Source: Zoogloea sp. (GTDB taxonomy: Bacteria > Pseudomonadota > Gammaproteobacteria > Burkholderiales > Rhodocyclaceae). From it: a stretch of DNA of 64,000 nt. The position numbers and the translations under genes were made by a program. Below the pieces are notes generated by a model. It had not been told where the DNA came from. It saw only the letters and a list, made by a program, of their open reading frames with translations, and searched no databases. The stretch covers positions 62,001-126,000 of the forward strand of contig WBTZ01000001.1 in assembly GCA_009026175.1 (NCBI GenBank), in the 5' to 3' direction. This document shows, piece after piece, positions 41,423 through 50,063 of this stretch (positions within the stretch are counted from its first letter, which is position 1; the number at the start of each line of letters is the position of its first letter).

Positions 41423-42363
41423 AGCGCCTGATCCTTGCACTGCTGGCCTGCGTCTCCCTGGCGGCCGGCGCCGATGACTTCGACTACCGGCTGGTGCCGC
41501 AGGCGGTGGCCCCGGATGTGTATGTGTTCGTCGGCAAGACCGAAGATTTCGACACGCGGAATGGGGGCAACATCGTCAATACCGGCTTCATCGTCGCGCC
41601 CCAGGGCGTGGTGGTGATCGACACGGGCCCGTCGCTGCGCTATGGCCGGCAGATGCGCGAGGCCATCGCCCGGGTGACCGACAAGCCGGTGCTGATGGCG
41701 ATCAACACCCACCACCATCCCGACCACGTCCTGGGCAACCAGGCCTTCTCCGACGTACCGGTCGGCAGCCTGGCCGAGGTGCAGCGGGGGATCGCCAGCG
41801 AGGGCAACGCCTTTGCCGAGAACCTGTTCCGCATGAGCGGCGACTGGATGGCGGGGACCGAGGTCGTGGTGCCGACCCGGACCCTGCAGGCGGGGCCCCT
41901 CGAGCTGGGCGGGCGGCGCCTGCGCGTGCTGGCCCTCGACGGGCATACCGGCGCCGACCTGGCCCTCTTCGATGAAAACAGCGGGGTATTGTTCGCCGGT
42001 GACCTGGTCTTCAACCACCGGGCGCCGACCACGCCCCATGCCCGGGTGGCGCGCTGGCTGGCCTCCCTGGACACGCTCGAGGCCATGCTGGCCGGTGGGG
42101 GCGTGAAGGTGCTGGTGCCGGGGCATGGCCCGGTGTCCCGCGATGCGGCGCCGATCCGGAGCACCCGGGACTGGCTGGCGTGGTTGTCCGGCTCCCTGCG
42201 CCAGGCGGCGGCCGAGGGCCTGGACATGAACGAAGTCCTGGCCCGGCCTCTGCCGGAGCGCTACAGGGCGCTGCCGGTGGCACCCGCCGAGTATCGGCGC
42301 TCGGTGGGGCACCTACTGCCGGGTATCGAGGTCGAGGCCCTGGAAGCGGGCCATGTTCACTGA
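41419..42363 (+). CDS. Quinoprotein relay system zinc metallohydrolase (MBL fold)
   Basis: A 314-residue periplasmic metallo-beta-lactamase-fold protein. The signal peptide ends near LAAGADD. Zinc ligands are in THHHPDHVLGN, then DGHTGADL, FAGDLVFNHR and PGHGPVS. It belongs to the metallohydrolases that co-occur with SoxYZ-like carriers and quinoprotein dehydrogenases. The reaction is unknown, but hydrolysis of a carrier-bound intermediate is a reasonable guess. It overlaps the carrier gene (ATGA) and ends at a TGATG junction in front of the regulator. Confidence 0.9.
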   Translation: MKRLILALLACVSLAAGADDFDYRLVPQAVAPDVYVFVGKTEDFDTRNGGNIVNTGFIVAPQGVVVIDTGPSLRYGRQMREAIARVTDKPVLMAINTHHHPDHVLGNQAFSDVPVGSLAEVQRGIASEGNAFAENLFRMSGDWMAGTEVVVPTRTLQAGPLELGGRRLRVLALDGHTGADLALFDENSGVLFAGDLVFNHRAPTTPHARVARWLASLDTLEAMLAGGGVKVLVPGHGPVSRDAAPIRSTRDWLAWLSGSLRQAAAEGLDMNEVLARPLPERYRALPVAPAEYRRSVGHLLPGIEVEALEAGHVH

Positions 42364-42398
42364 TGTACGGTCCGGCGCAGGATGATAGCCTTCGTTCC

Positions 42399-42983
42399 AT
42401 GACTGCGCCCACCCGTTCCCAAGTGCTGGCCGAGGCCGAGTACCTGATCCGTCGTTCCGGCTATTCGGCCTTCAGCTATGCCCATCTGACCGACAAGATC
42501 GGCATCACCAAGGCCAGCATCCACTACCACTTTCCCACCAAACAGCGCCTCGCCGAGGAGGTCGTCGAAGTGGCGATGGCGCGCTTCGCCACCGCCCTGG
42601 CCGGCATCGAGGCGGAGCAGGGGGATGCGCCGGCCCGCCTGCAGCGCTACGGCGAATTGTTTCTCGATGGCTTCGAGGAGCAGCTGCGCCCCCTGTGCTG
42701 TGCCCTGTCGGCCGAACTGGCGGCGCTCCCCGATTCGATCCATGCCCGGACCCGGGCGTACTTCGAGTTGCACCTGGCCTGGCTGACCCGGATCGTCGAG
42801 GCTGGCGTTGCGGCCGGCCAGTTGTGCTGGGCGGATGGTGCCGGCGCCCTGGCGACCCTGATCCTGAGCACCCTGGAAGGGGGCAGCCTGGTGGCCCGCG
42901 CCATGCAGTCCCGTGCCCTGGCCCTGGCGGGCTTTGCCCAGGTGCTCGCCCTGGCGGCTCCGCCGGCCGGCGGGGACACCTAG
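42399..42983 (+). CDS. TetR family transcriptional regulator
   Basis: A 194-residue TetR repressor. The N-terminal helix-turn-helix is in RSGYSAFSYAHLTDKIGITKASIHYHFPTK, quoted in part, and the C-terminal ligand-binding domain is helical. ATG 42399 is the usual family start; ATG 42363, overlapping the metallohydrolase stop, is possible and would couple translation. It is the third gene of the quinoprotein accessory operon. Palindromic sites in the promoters at both ends of the block are its likely targets. Confidence 0.9.
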   Translation: MTAPTRSQVLAEAEYLIRRSGYSAFSYAHLTDKIGITKASIHYHFPTKQRLAEEVVEVAMARFATALAGIEAEQGDAPARLQRYGELFLDGFEEQLRPLCCALSAELAALPDSIHARTRAYFELHLAWLTRIVEAGVAAGQLCWADGAGALATLILSTLEGGSLVARAMQSRALALAGFAQVLALAAPPAGGDT

Positions 42984-43483
42984 AACAGGGGGACGAGCTT
43001 GTAGCCCTGGGTTTGGTAGCCGATCAGGGAGATGAAGCCATCGGCCACCAGGGTCAGCCCGGGCAGCAGGGTGGCGTCGTCGATCCGCATCACCCGCGTG
43101 GCGATCGCACAGACCTCGTGGCGCACGCCCAGGCCGGCCAGTTCCTTGACCAGCACGGCGATGGACTCCAGGGCGTCCTCGTGTTCCAGCTGGAGCGCAT
43201 TGTCCGGCCGGGTGGTCAGGAAGCGCACGGTCGGCCCGATGTACACGATGATCAGATCCGGCCTGACCCCCTGGCGCAACATGCCGCCATGGGTCTCCTT
43301 GATGATGCTCAGGTAGAAGGCGGCCTTGCGGGGGTCGTTGAAGTCGATCAGAAAGATCCCCTTGCCTTCCGTGACGCCACGCAGGGCTGCTGCATCATTG
43401 GGCTCCGCCGCGGCGGCGGGCTGGCAGGCGAGGAGGGGAACGAGTGCCGCCAGCAGGCGCAGCCAGGGGGGAGTCAGGCGCAT
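42980..43483 (-). CDS. Periplasmic DsrE-like protein
   Basis: A 167-residue protein of the DsrE/DsrF-like fold with a signal peptide (LRLLAALVPLLACQPAAAA). The fold is seen in IFLIDFNDPRKAAFYLSIIK and the HEVCAIATRVMRI segment, whose Cys may be functional. DsrE relatives relay sulfur or small thiol groups, though exported ones are uncharacterised. ATG 43483 has GGAGA 5 bp upstream. It converges with the TetR gene (4-bp overlap of the stops) and its promoter holds the second palindrome. Confidence 0.85.
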   Translation of the reverse strand: MRLTPPWLRLLAALVPLLACQPAAAAEPNDAAALRGVTEGKGIFLIDFNDPRKAAFYLSIIKETHGGMLRQGVRPDLIIVYIGPTVRFLTTRPDNALQLEHEDALESIAVLVKELAGLGVRHEVCAIATRVMRIDDATLLPGLTLVADGFISLIGYQTQGYKLVPLF

Positions 43484-43548
43484 GGGTGTCTCCATCGGGC
43501 CGCGGCAGGATTCGGGTGAGTCCGGTTCCACGGCCATGTAGGGCGCTG

Positions 43549-43577
43549 AATATACCTACCAGTTGGTAGGTGCGCAA
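43549..43577 (-). promoter_or_regulatory. Sigma70 promoter with a TetR-type operator in its spacer, for the DsrE-like gene
   Basis: On the minus strand TTGCGC (43577-43572) and TATATT (43554-43549) are 17 bp apart. The spacer coincides with ACCTACCAGTTGGTAGGT (43554-43571 in plus-strand reading), which is palindromic except for its two central bases. The same half-site is in the promoter at 40530. Confidence 0.7.
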
Positions 43578-43611
43578 TCGGGCCCCGCCGCCTCATTCCA
43601 TCCAGGCTGCT

Positions 43612-43989
43612 TCAGCTCCTCCGCCCGGGGCGGGCGTGGTGTTCCCGCCGCTGCCTGGCGGGCTGCCCCTGTGCCGCACTGCTGGCCATCAGTTCGCGGG
43701 CTCCGCCTTCCGGCACGACCTGCATGTCCTTGATGTGAATGTTGTTCCACAGCAGCTGCACGGTGGCTGGGCACAGATTCAGCAGGACTCCGGCCGCACC
43801 GTCCACCGTGATGGCAACGGTTTCGCCGACCGCCAGGGACAGTTGCTGCCAGTCGCCATTGGCGCCCTGCCAGCCGACGCTGCCGGGGCCGTCGTCGCCC
43901 AGGGTGGTCCGGTAAACATGCACCTTGGTCTGGATTTCTCCGGCAGCCACGTGCCGGTAGCTGTCGGGCGGGAGGTTCTGGACGGTCAA
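43612..43989 (-). CDS. Hypothetical protein
   Basis: A 125-residue protein not recognised. It starts at TTG 43989 with GGAGAC 5 bp upstream. The core (KVHVYRTTLGDDGPGSVGWQ, then WQQLSLAVGETVAITVDGAAG) looks like beta strands, and the last 25 residues are basic and low in complexity. A weak promoter-like pair, TTGGCG and TATTCC with a 16-bp spacer, lies at 44055-44028 on the minus strand. No signal peptide is visible. Confidence 0.6.
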   Translation of the reverse strand: MTVQNLPPDSYRHVAAGEIQTKVHVYRTTLGDDGPGSVGWQGANGDWQQLSLAVGETVAITVDGAAGVLLNLCPATVQLLWNNIHIKDMQVVPEGGARELMASSAAQGQPARQRREHHARPGRRS

Positions 43990-44261
43990 GGTGAGTCTCC
44001 TTTTGCGGGGTCGGAGTTAATTGCAATGGAATATGTCGATAGGATTGTCCGCCAAGGCTAGGGGAGGGTCTGGTCGATGTCAATTGCATCCGTTCCCGTT
44101 CTGGGGGCGGAGCTGGCGGCGTGCCGGGCGGAGAAGGCCTCCGGATCTTCGCGCCGGATGTGGCAGAAGCGCCTGGGGAAAGGTGACCGGAGGGCTAGAA
44201 TGGGGCGTTGATGTCCGGCCCGATGCCGCCGTTCAGCGCATCCGATCACGAGGAGGAGACC

Positions 44262-45371
44262 ATGAAGAAGAATCCGTGCAAACCCGGGATCTCCGGGCGT
44301 CCGCTACGCTGGGGAGTGGCCATGCTGCTGTCTGCGGCGGTGTTGTCGGCGGGGGTCGCCACGCCGGCGATGGCGGCCAACAAGGTCAAGCTGAGCACCT
44401 ACGATCATGGCAAACCGGTCAGCTACCTGCCCTGCGGCGCCTATCCCCTGCCCAGGCGGGCAGCGGTGCTGATGGGGGGCGGGCTGGACGTCAAGGAAGC
44501 CTTCAGCTGGATGATCGACCGGATGGCCGAGTGCGGCAGCGGAGTCACCGGCCGGCCGGGCAACCTGCTGGTGATCCGCGCCGGGGGCAATCCGGCCTAC
44601 GACAGCTTCATCTACAAGCTCGGCAAGCTGGCGGCGGTGCAGACCGTGGTCGTGCCCACCGTGGACGCGGCCAACAGCACCGAACTCGAAGGCTACATCC
44701 GGAATGCCGGGGCGATCTGGTTCACCGGGGGGGACCAGGGCGACTACTACAACTTCTGGAAAGGCACCTTGCTCGAGCGGGTGGTGTCAGACCATGTCCG
44801 GACCTACGGGATCCCCGTCGGCGGCACCAGCGCCGGGATGATGATCCTGAGCCAGTACGCCTACATCGCCTATCCCCTCACCATCACCTCGGCCGAGGCC
44901 CTGGCCGATCCCTTCAAGCCCGACTCGGTGACCATCAAGCGGGACTTCTGGACCTACGGCACGCCCTTCGACCCCCTGTCCGGCACGGTCACCGACTCCC
45001 ACTTCGACGCCCGCGACCGCATGGGGCGCCTGGTCACCTTCCTGGCGCGGGTGATCGGCGATGGCTGGAGCCCTGCCGCCACCGCCCGGGCCATCGGGGT
45101 GGATCAGGAGACCGCGCTGCTGATGACCTCCGTGCCCGGCACTTCCGGCACGGCTTCGGTCACCCTCAGGACGGTCGCCAATCCCGGCGTGGATGGTGCT
45201 GCCTACCTGCTCAAGGCCGACAGCAATTCCAGCCTCGTGCTGACGCCGGGGCAGCCGCTGACCTTCACCCGCGTGCAGGTCCAGAAGCTGCCTGCGACCG
45301 GAGCACCGTCCACCTACGAGCTCAATGTGAACGGTGGGCAACTGTCCTCGTCCACCGGCAGAATCTACTGA
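44262..45371 (+). CDS. Secreted cyanophycinase-like S51 peptidase
   Basis: A 369-residue S51-family serine peptidase with a signal peptide (LLSAAVLSAGVATPAMA). The nucleophile Ser is in PVGGTSAGMMIL. VLMGGGLDVKEAF, LVIRAGGNPAYDSF and FTGGDQGDYYNFWKG are further family features. Cyanophycinases cut the arginine-aspartate polymer cyanophycin; other S51 enzymes act on dipeptides. An extracellular cyanophycinase-type protein is the best guess. The C-terminal 90 residues are a likely beta-sandwich extension. AGGAGGAG precedes the ATG. Confidence 0.88.
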   Translation: MKKNPCKPGISGRPLRWGVAMLLSAAVLSAGVATPAMAANKVKLSTYDHGKPVSYLPCGAYPLPRRAAVLMGGGLDVKEAFSWMIDRMAECGSGVTGRPGNLLVIRAGGNPAYDSFIYKLGKLAAVQTVVVPTVDAANSTELEGYIRNAGAIWFTGGDQGDYYNFWKGTLLERVVSDHVRTYGIPVGGTSAGMMILSQYAYIAYPLTITSAEALADPFKPDSVTIKRDFWTYGTPFDPLSGTVTDSHFDARDRMGRLVTFLARVIGDGWSPAATARAIGVDQETALLMTSVPGTSGTASVTLRTVANPGVDGAAYLLKADSNSSLVLTPGQPLTFTRVQVQKLPATGAPSTYELNVNGGQLSSSTGRIY

Positions 45372-45383
45372 GGCTGGAGGCGC

Positions 45384-46163
45384 TCAGAGGGTGATCACCA
45401 GGCCCGGGTCGAAGCACGGGTTCTCCAGTTCCAGCGGTCCGCCGGGCGTGGTCTGGCGGGCATAGCCCCGGGGATTGCAGACGACCCGGGTGGCGCCGAT
45501 GCGGTAGTCGAAGCTGTCGTGGGTGTGGCCGTGCAGCCACAGGGCTGGCTGCCAGCGCAGGATGTGGGCATCCAGGTCGGACACGAAGCAGGCATTCACC
45601 GGCGAGCCGGCAAACTGGGGGGCGACGCTGCGCAGGCTCGGCGCAAAATGGGTGATCACCACGGTAGGGCCAGGGTGGGGGCGGGCGAAACAGTCCTCCA
45701 GCCACTTCACCGACTCCAGGAACAGCATCTGCGAGAGTGCCGGCGAGAAGGTGTCGGGAAAGTCCGGCGCCACCCGGATCCGCGTGTAGTCGCGGGTGAA
45801 GCCCAGTGCCGCCTGCACCCCCTGCAGGCGTGCCGCCTCGCCGTCGAAGATGCGGAAGCCCGACCACAGGGTGCAGCCCAGGAAGCGCACACCCTGGTGG
45901 ATCCATTCGCTGCGCTCCATGACCCGCACCTGGCTCTCCGCGGCCAGCCGGACCAGCGCCTCACGGGTGCTGACCAGGTCGCTGCCATAGAACTCGTGGT
46001 TGCCCGCCACATAAAGGGTCGGCAGGGGGGCTGCCCGCGCCCATTCCAGGGCCTGTACCGGCCGGCCGAGATCGCCCGCCAGCACGATGACGTCCGCCTC
46101 CACCCGGGGAAACGGCATGGGTGCGGCAGACAGGTGGAGATCGGAGAGGAGGGCGATGCGCAT
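45384..46163 (-). CDS. Calcineurin-like metallophosphoesterase
   Basis: A 259-residue metallophosphoesterase with all metal-binding motifs: SDLHLS, LAGDLGRP, GNHEFYG, THFAPS and HGHTHDSFDY. The substrate is unknown. Start ATG 46163 is at the N-terminal strand of the fold; the frame remains open upstream through the FUSC gene, but that part is a shadow of it. It converges with the S51 gene and lies 53 bp downstream of the FUSC gene on the same strand. Confidence 0.9.
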   Translation of the reverse strand: MRIALLSDLHLSAAPMPFPRVEADVIVLAGDLGRPVQALEWARAAPLPTLYVAGNHEFYGSDLVSTREALVRLAAESQVRVMERSEWIHQGVRFLGCTLWSGFRIFDGEAARLQGVQAALGFTRDYTRIRVAPDFPDTFSPALSQMLFLESVKWLEDCFARPHPGPTVVITHFAPSLRSVAPQFAGSPVNACFVSDLDAHILRWQPALWLHGHTHDSFDYRIGATRVVCNPRGYARQTTPGGPLELENPCFDPGLVITL

Positions 46164-46216
46164 GGCGGGATGTGCTCCAGGTTGGGGGGCGGTGGGCGTG
46201 CCGGCCAGAGGACATC

Positions 46217-47305
46217 CTAACTGCGTGGCCGGCCCGGCACCACCCGCCGCAGCAGCGGCCCCAGGGCATTGCGGAAGCCCGCCGAGTGCAGGCAGGCGCC
46301 GCCGGCGAGGCCCACCAGGCAGCCGAGCAGGGTGTCGATGAAGCGGGCCCGGATCAGCACGGACGGATCGGCCGCGCCCAGGCTGGCTGCGTCGGCGAGG
46401 AGGAGGGTCAGAGGCGTGATGAAGATCACCGCAATGCCGTAGTGGCGCACCACCAGGGTCTCGATCAGCCAGGCAAGGACCATCATCGTCACGCCGATGC
46501 CCCATTTGTCGAGGGGCAGGCTGAGCACCGCCCAGGCCACCAGCAGGCCGATGCCGGTGCCCAGGACCCGATGCGCCTGGCGTACCCACACGGCCCGCAG
46601 GGAGGCGCCCTGGATCACCGCCAGGCAGCTGATCGGGACCCAGTAGGCATTCTCGAGCCGCAGGGCCTGGGCCAGGGCCAGGGACAGGCCGACGAAGACG
46701 CCGATCAGCACTGAATCGAAGACCACGAAATCGAAGGTGGGCGGCGGCAGGGGCTGGACCGGGGCCGCCGGCCGGATCCGCAGCATGCGCAGGCTGTAGA
46801 GGAAGGCGATGGCGCAGGCCAGCAGGCAGCCCATGACCAGCAGCCCGACCTTGAGCGGGATCTGCAGGACATCCCCCGGTGCGTAGGCCCCGATGGCTGC
46901 CGCCAGCACGAAGAACAGGCCGCCGGGCGGGCCCAGAGCGTAGAAGCGGCAGACCATGGTGACCAGCGTGGAGATCACCGCCAGGGCCGCGATCATGGCC
47001 GGGGCAAACAGGTGGCTGATCACCCCCAGCGCATAACAGGCGGTCAGGCCGAAGGCGCTGGCCATCAGCGACACCATGCGGTGATGCAGCGGTGTGGCCG
47101 GCAGGTACAGGAAGACCAGCCCCCCGAGGCTGGAGATCAGCCCGTACTCCAGGTGGTCGAACCACGCGCCGACCAGCATCGGCAGCCCGGTGGCCAGGCC
47201 GGCCGCCACCGGCATCTGCCAGGGGCGGTCACTGCGCTGGATGGAGGCAAGCTGCTGGAACTCGGCTCGGGCCCGCTGCTTCAGGCGATTCAGGCGGTGG
47301 CGCAT
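46217..47305 (-). CDS. FUSC family inner-membrane protein
   Basis: A 362-residue protein of the FUSC (aromatic acid exporter/YccS-like) superfamily. It has two sets of hydrophobic helices: about residues 40-175, and the FUSC-like half about 205-340 with NAYWVPISCLAVIQG and RVLGTGIGLLVAWAVL. ATG 47305 is preceded by GGAGGAGG and is preferred over the longer open frame from 47431. The substrate is unknown. It is divergent from the GntR gene. Confidence 0.88.
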   Translation of the reverse strand: MRHRLNRLKQRARAEFQQLASIQRSDRPWQMPVAAGLATGLPMLVGAWFDHLEYGLISSLGGLVFLYLPATPLHHRMVSLMASAFGLTACYALGVISHLFAPAMIAALAVISTLVTMVCRFYALGPPGGLFFVLAAAIGAYAPGDVLQIPLKVGLLVMGCLLACAIAFLYSLRMLRIRPAAPVQPLPPPTFDFVVFDSVLIGVFVGLSLALAQALRLENAYWVPISCLAVIQGASLRAVWVRQAHRVLGTGIGLLVAWAVLSLPLDKWGIGVTMMVLAWLIETLVVRHYGIAVIFITPLTLLLADAASLGAADPSVLIRARFIDTLLGCLVGLAGGACLHSAGFRNALGPLLRRVVPGRPRS

Positions 47306-47497
47306 CGACGGGGCCTCCTCCGGGCGGGCCGGTCGTGTCCGGCCCTGAGTCTCGATCTTAAGGCTTTCCCGGTGGACGAGGGCGCCGGGCAGTCCTTTAT
47401 TCCGAATCCTGGAATGGCATGCATTGCTCATTCGTGGATATCGATCGCATTTATTCTTGGTTCTCCCCTTTGACCTGGATCAATAAGCTCGTCTCAG

Positions 47498-47511
47498 CTT
47501 GTTATGACGAG
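47498..47511. promoter_or_regulatory. Possible GntR/HutC-type operator
   Basis: CTTGTTATGACGAG is a near palindrome (10 of 14 positions symmetric). It resembles the CTTGT-N4-ACAAG sites bound by HutC-type GntR regulators. It lies 5 bp before the ATG of the GntR gene, a position expected for autoregulation. Motif inspection only. Confidence 0.4.
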
Positions 47512-47516
47512 TTGAG

Positions 47517-48284
47517 ATGAACCACCCCGCGATCCCCACCGCCCTGCCGGACCTTCCGGAGGCGCCGCTCCACCGCCAGATCACCCAGGCCCTCCGTGCC
47601 AGGATCATCGACGGTGACTGGCCTGCCGGCGCCCGGCTGCCTTCCGAAAGTGCCCTGGGCGCCGAGTTCCTGGCCAGCCGCATCACCGTGCGGCAAGCCC
47701 TCGGCGCCCTGCAGCAGGAGGGCCTGATCTACACCCAGCAGGGGCGCGGCAGCTTCGTGAGCCGCCCCAAGGCCGTCCAGGACGTGGCCCGCCTGCGTGG
47801 CTTTGCCGAGCAGATGGGGGCGGACGGCTATGAGGTGCGCAACCGCCTGCTGGGCCTGGCCGAGGTGCCGGCCGATGCCCGGGTGGCCGCCCGGCTGGGG
47901 GTTCGCGAGGGAGCCGGGGTCATCGAGATCCGTCGCCTGCGCCTGCTCAACCGCGAACCGATCTCGGTGGAGCTGACCTGGCTGCAGCGCGAGCCGGGGC
48001 TGAAGGTGGCCCGGGCCGACCTGGAAACGCGCGACATCTTCGTGATCCTCGAGGACGACTGCAAGGTCCAGCTGGGCCAGGCCGACCTGGCCCTCGACGC
48101 GGTGGCCGCCGACGCGGAGCTGGCGGCCCGCCTCAAGGTGGCTCGCGGCGCCCCGCTGCTGCGGGTCGAGCGCCTGACCCACGACAGTGCCGGCAGGCCT
48201 GTCGACTACGAATTCCTCTATTTCAGGGGAGACGCCTTTCAATACCGATTCAAGGTGGATCGCTATCCATCTGTACTGGAGTAA
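47517..48284 (+). CDS. GntR/HutC family regulator with UTRA domain
   Basis: A 255-residue GntR regulator. The winged helix is at about residues 18-85 (ALRARIIDGDWPAGARLPSESALG, given in part, and RITVRQALGALQQEGLIYTQQGRG). A UTRA ligand-binding domain occupies about 100-250. HutC-like regulators sense a metabolite of the genes they control. It starts the cluster of flavoprotein, ferredoxin and ABC importer genes, with 3 bp to the flavoprotein gene, so it is autoregulated and probably a repressor of its operon. Confidence 0.92.
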   Translation: MNHPAIPTALPDLPEAPLHRQITQALRARIIDGDWPAGARLPSESALGAEFLASRITVRQALGALQQEGLIYTQQGRGSFVSRPKAVQDVARLRGFAEQMGADGYEVRNRLLGLAEVPADARVAARLGVREGAGVIEIRRLRLLNREPISVELTWLQREPGLKVARADLETRDIFVILEDDCKVQLGQADLALDAVAADAELAARLKVARGAPLLRVERLTHDSAGRPVDYEFLYFRGDAFQYRFKVDRYPSVLE

Positions 48285-48287
48285 TTC

Positions 48288-50048
48288 ATGCCTCATCGAG
48301 CGGACACCCTGGAGAGTGAATACGACGTCGTCGTCGTGGGCGGCGGCACGGCCGGCCCCATGGCGGCGATCAAAGCCAAGGAGCGCAACCCGGCGCTGCG
48401 CGTGCTGTTGCTGGACAAGGCCCATGTGAAGCGCAGCGGCGCCATCTCCATGGGCATGGACGGCCTGAACAACGCGGTGGTCCCGGGCTATGCGACCCCG
48501 GAGCAGTACACCAAGGAAATCACCATCGCCAACGACGGCATCGTCAACCAGGCCACGGTGTATGCCTATGCGCGCCACAGCTTCACCACCATCGAGGAGC
48601 TCGACCGCTGGGGCGTCAAGTTCGAGAAGGACGCCAATGGCGACTACGCCATGCGCAAGGTCCATCACATGGGCACCTACGTGCTGCCGATGCCCGAGGG
48701 GCACGACGTCAAGAAGGTCCTGTACCGGCAGCTCAAGCGTGCCCGGGTGGAGATCACCAACCGCATCATCGCCACGCGCCTGCTCACCGCGGCCGACGGC
48801 AGCGTGAACGGGGTGATGGGCTTCGACTCGCGCACCGCCGCCTTCCACGTGATCCGCGCCAAGGCCGTGGTGCTGGCCTGCGGGGCGGCCGGACGGCTCG
48901 GCCTGCCGGCCTCGGGCTACCTGATGGGCACCTACGAGAACCCCACCAACGCGGGCGACGGCTACGTGATGGCCTACCACGCGGGGGCCGAGCTGGCCAA
49001 CCTGGAGTGCTATCAGATCAACCCCCTGATCAAGGACTACAACGGCCCGGCCTGCGCCTACGTGGCCGGTCCGATGGGGGGCTACACCGCCAACAACCGC
49101 GGCGAGCGCTTCATCGAGTGCGACTACTGGAGCGGCCAGATGATGCTGGAGTTCTACCAGGAGCTGCAGGGCGGCAACGGGCCGGTCTTCCTCAAGCTGA
49201 ACCACCTGGCGGAAGAGACCATCCAGACCATCGAGACCATCCTGCACAGCAACGAGCGCCCCAGCCGCGGGCAGTTCCACGCCGGGCGCGGCACCGACTA
49301 CCGCCGCCAGATGGTCGAGATGCACATCTCGGAGATCGGCTTCTGCAGCGGCCACAGCGCCTCCGGGGTGTACGTCAATGAGCGCGCCGAGACCTCCGTG
49401 CCAGGCCTCTATGCCGCCGGCGACATGGCCGCCGTGCCCCACAACTACATGCTCGGCGCCTTCACCTATGGCTGGTTCGCAGGGCACAGCGCGGCGGAGC
49501 GGGCCAGCAGCCTGGACTTCTCGGCGGTGGACGCGGAGCAGGTGGCCCGCGAGCGGGCGCGCATCTACGCCCCCCTGCTGCGCGACCACGGCCTGCCGGC
49601 GCTGCAGGTGGAATACAAGCTGCGGCGCTTCGTGAACGACTACCTGCAGCCCCCCAAGGTGACCCGCAAGTACGAGATCGCCCTCGACCGCTTTGCCGAG
49701 ATCGGCGAAGACCTGGAGCACCTGCACGCCGCCGACGCCCACGAGCTGATGCGCTGCGCCGAAGCCTCGGTGATCCGCGACTGCGCCGAGATGGCCGCCC
49801 GCGCCTCGCTGTTCCGCACCGAGAGCCGCTGGGGCCTCTACCACCTGCGGGTGGACTACCCGGAGCGCAACGACGCCGAGTGGTTCTGCCACGCCCACCT
49901 GAAGAAGGACGAATCCGGCCGGATGAGCCACTTCAAGCGGCCCGTCGAGCCCTACATCGTGCCCATCGCAGAGCAGGAGAAGGACGCCTACGACCGGCTG
50001 CGCGTCGCGCCGAAGACGTCCCCCGAAAAAACCGCCGCCACCGTCTGA
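48288..50048 (+). CDS. AprA/FrdA-type flavoprotein subunit
   Basis: A 586-residue FAD enzyme of the fumarate reductase/succinate dehydrogenase flavoprotein superfamily. The FAD motif is VVVVGGGTAGPMAAIKAKE. The adjoining VKRSGAISMGMDGLNNAVV resembles adenylylsulfate reductase AprA more than SdhA. A His near GFCSGHSASGVYV and the FAD-contacting VPGLYAAGDMAA are kept. It is somewhat shorter than AprA. The paired ferredoxin also looks AprB-like, suggesting a two-subunit flavo-iron-sulfur oxidoreductase. The substrate is unknown. ATG 48288 follows the GntR stop by 3 bp. Confidence 0.88.
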   Translation: MPHRADTLESEYDVVVVGGGTAGPMAAIKAKERNPALRVLLLDKAHVKRSGAISMGMDGLNNAVVPGYATPEQYTKEITIANDGIVNQATVYAYARHSFTTIEELDRWGVKFEKDANGDYAMRKVHHMGTYVLPMPEGHDVKKVLYRQLKRARVEITNRIIATRLLTAADGSVNGVMGFDSRTAAFHVIRAKAVVLACGAAGRLGLPASGYLMGTYENPTNAGDGYVMAYHAGAELANLECYQINPLIKDYNGPACAYVAGPMGGYTANNRGERFIECDYWSGQMMLEFYQELQGGNGPVFLKLNHLAEETIQTIETILHSNERPSRGQFHAGRGTDYRRQMVEMHISEIGFCSGHSASGVYVNERAETSVPGLYAAGDMAAVPHNYMLGAFTYGWFAGHSAAERASSLDFSAVDAEQVARERARIYAPLLRDHGLPALQVEYKLRRFVNDYLQPPKVTRKYEIALDRFAEIGEDLEHLHAADAHELMRCAEASVIRDCAEMAARASLFRTESRWGLYHLRVDYPERNDAEWFCHAHLKKDESGRMSHFKRPVEPYIVPIAEQEKDAYDRLRVAPKTSPEKTAATV

Positions 50049-50063
50049 TCCCTGGAGAACCCC

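Noticed and set aside
45384..47165. Reading frame joining the metallophosphoesterase with 330 upstream codons, as a possible fusion protein
   Set aside because: The upstream part is Gly/Pro/Arg-rich and overlaps the FUSC gene, which has a strong ribosome-binding site and real helices. The phosphoesterase starts at its own ATG 46163.
48288..50048. Succinate dehydrogenase or fumarate reductase of central metabolism
   Set aside because: No SdhB/C/D-like genes nearby. The partner is a short AprB-like ferredoxin, and the AprA-like region near the FAD site differs from SdhA.
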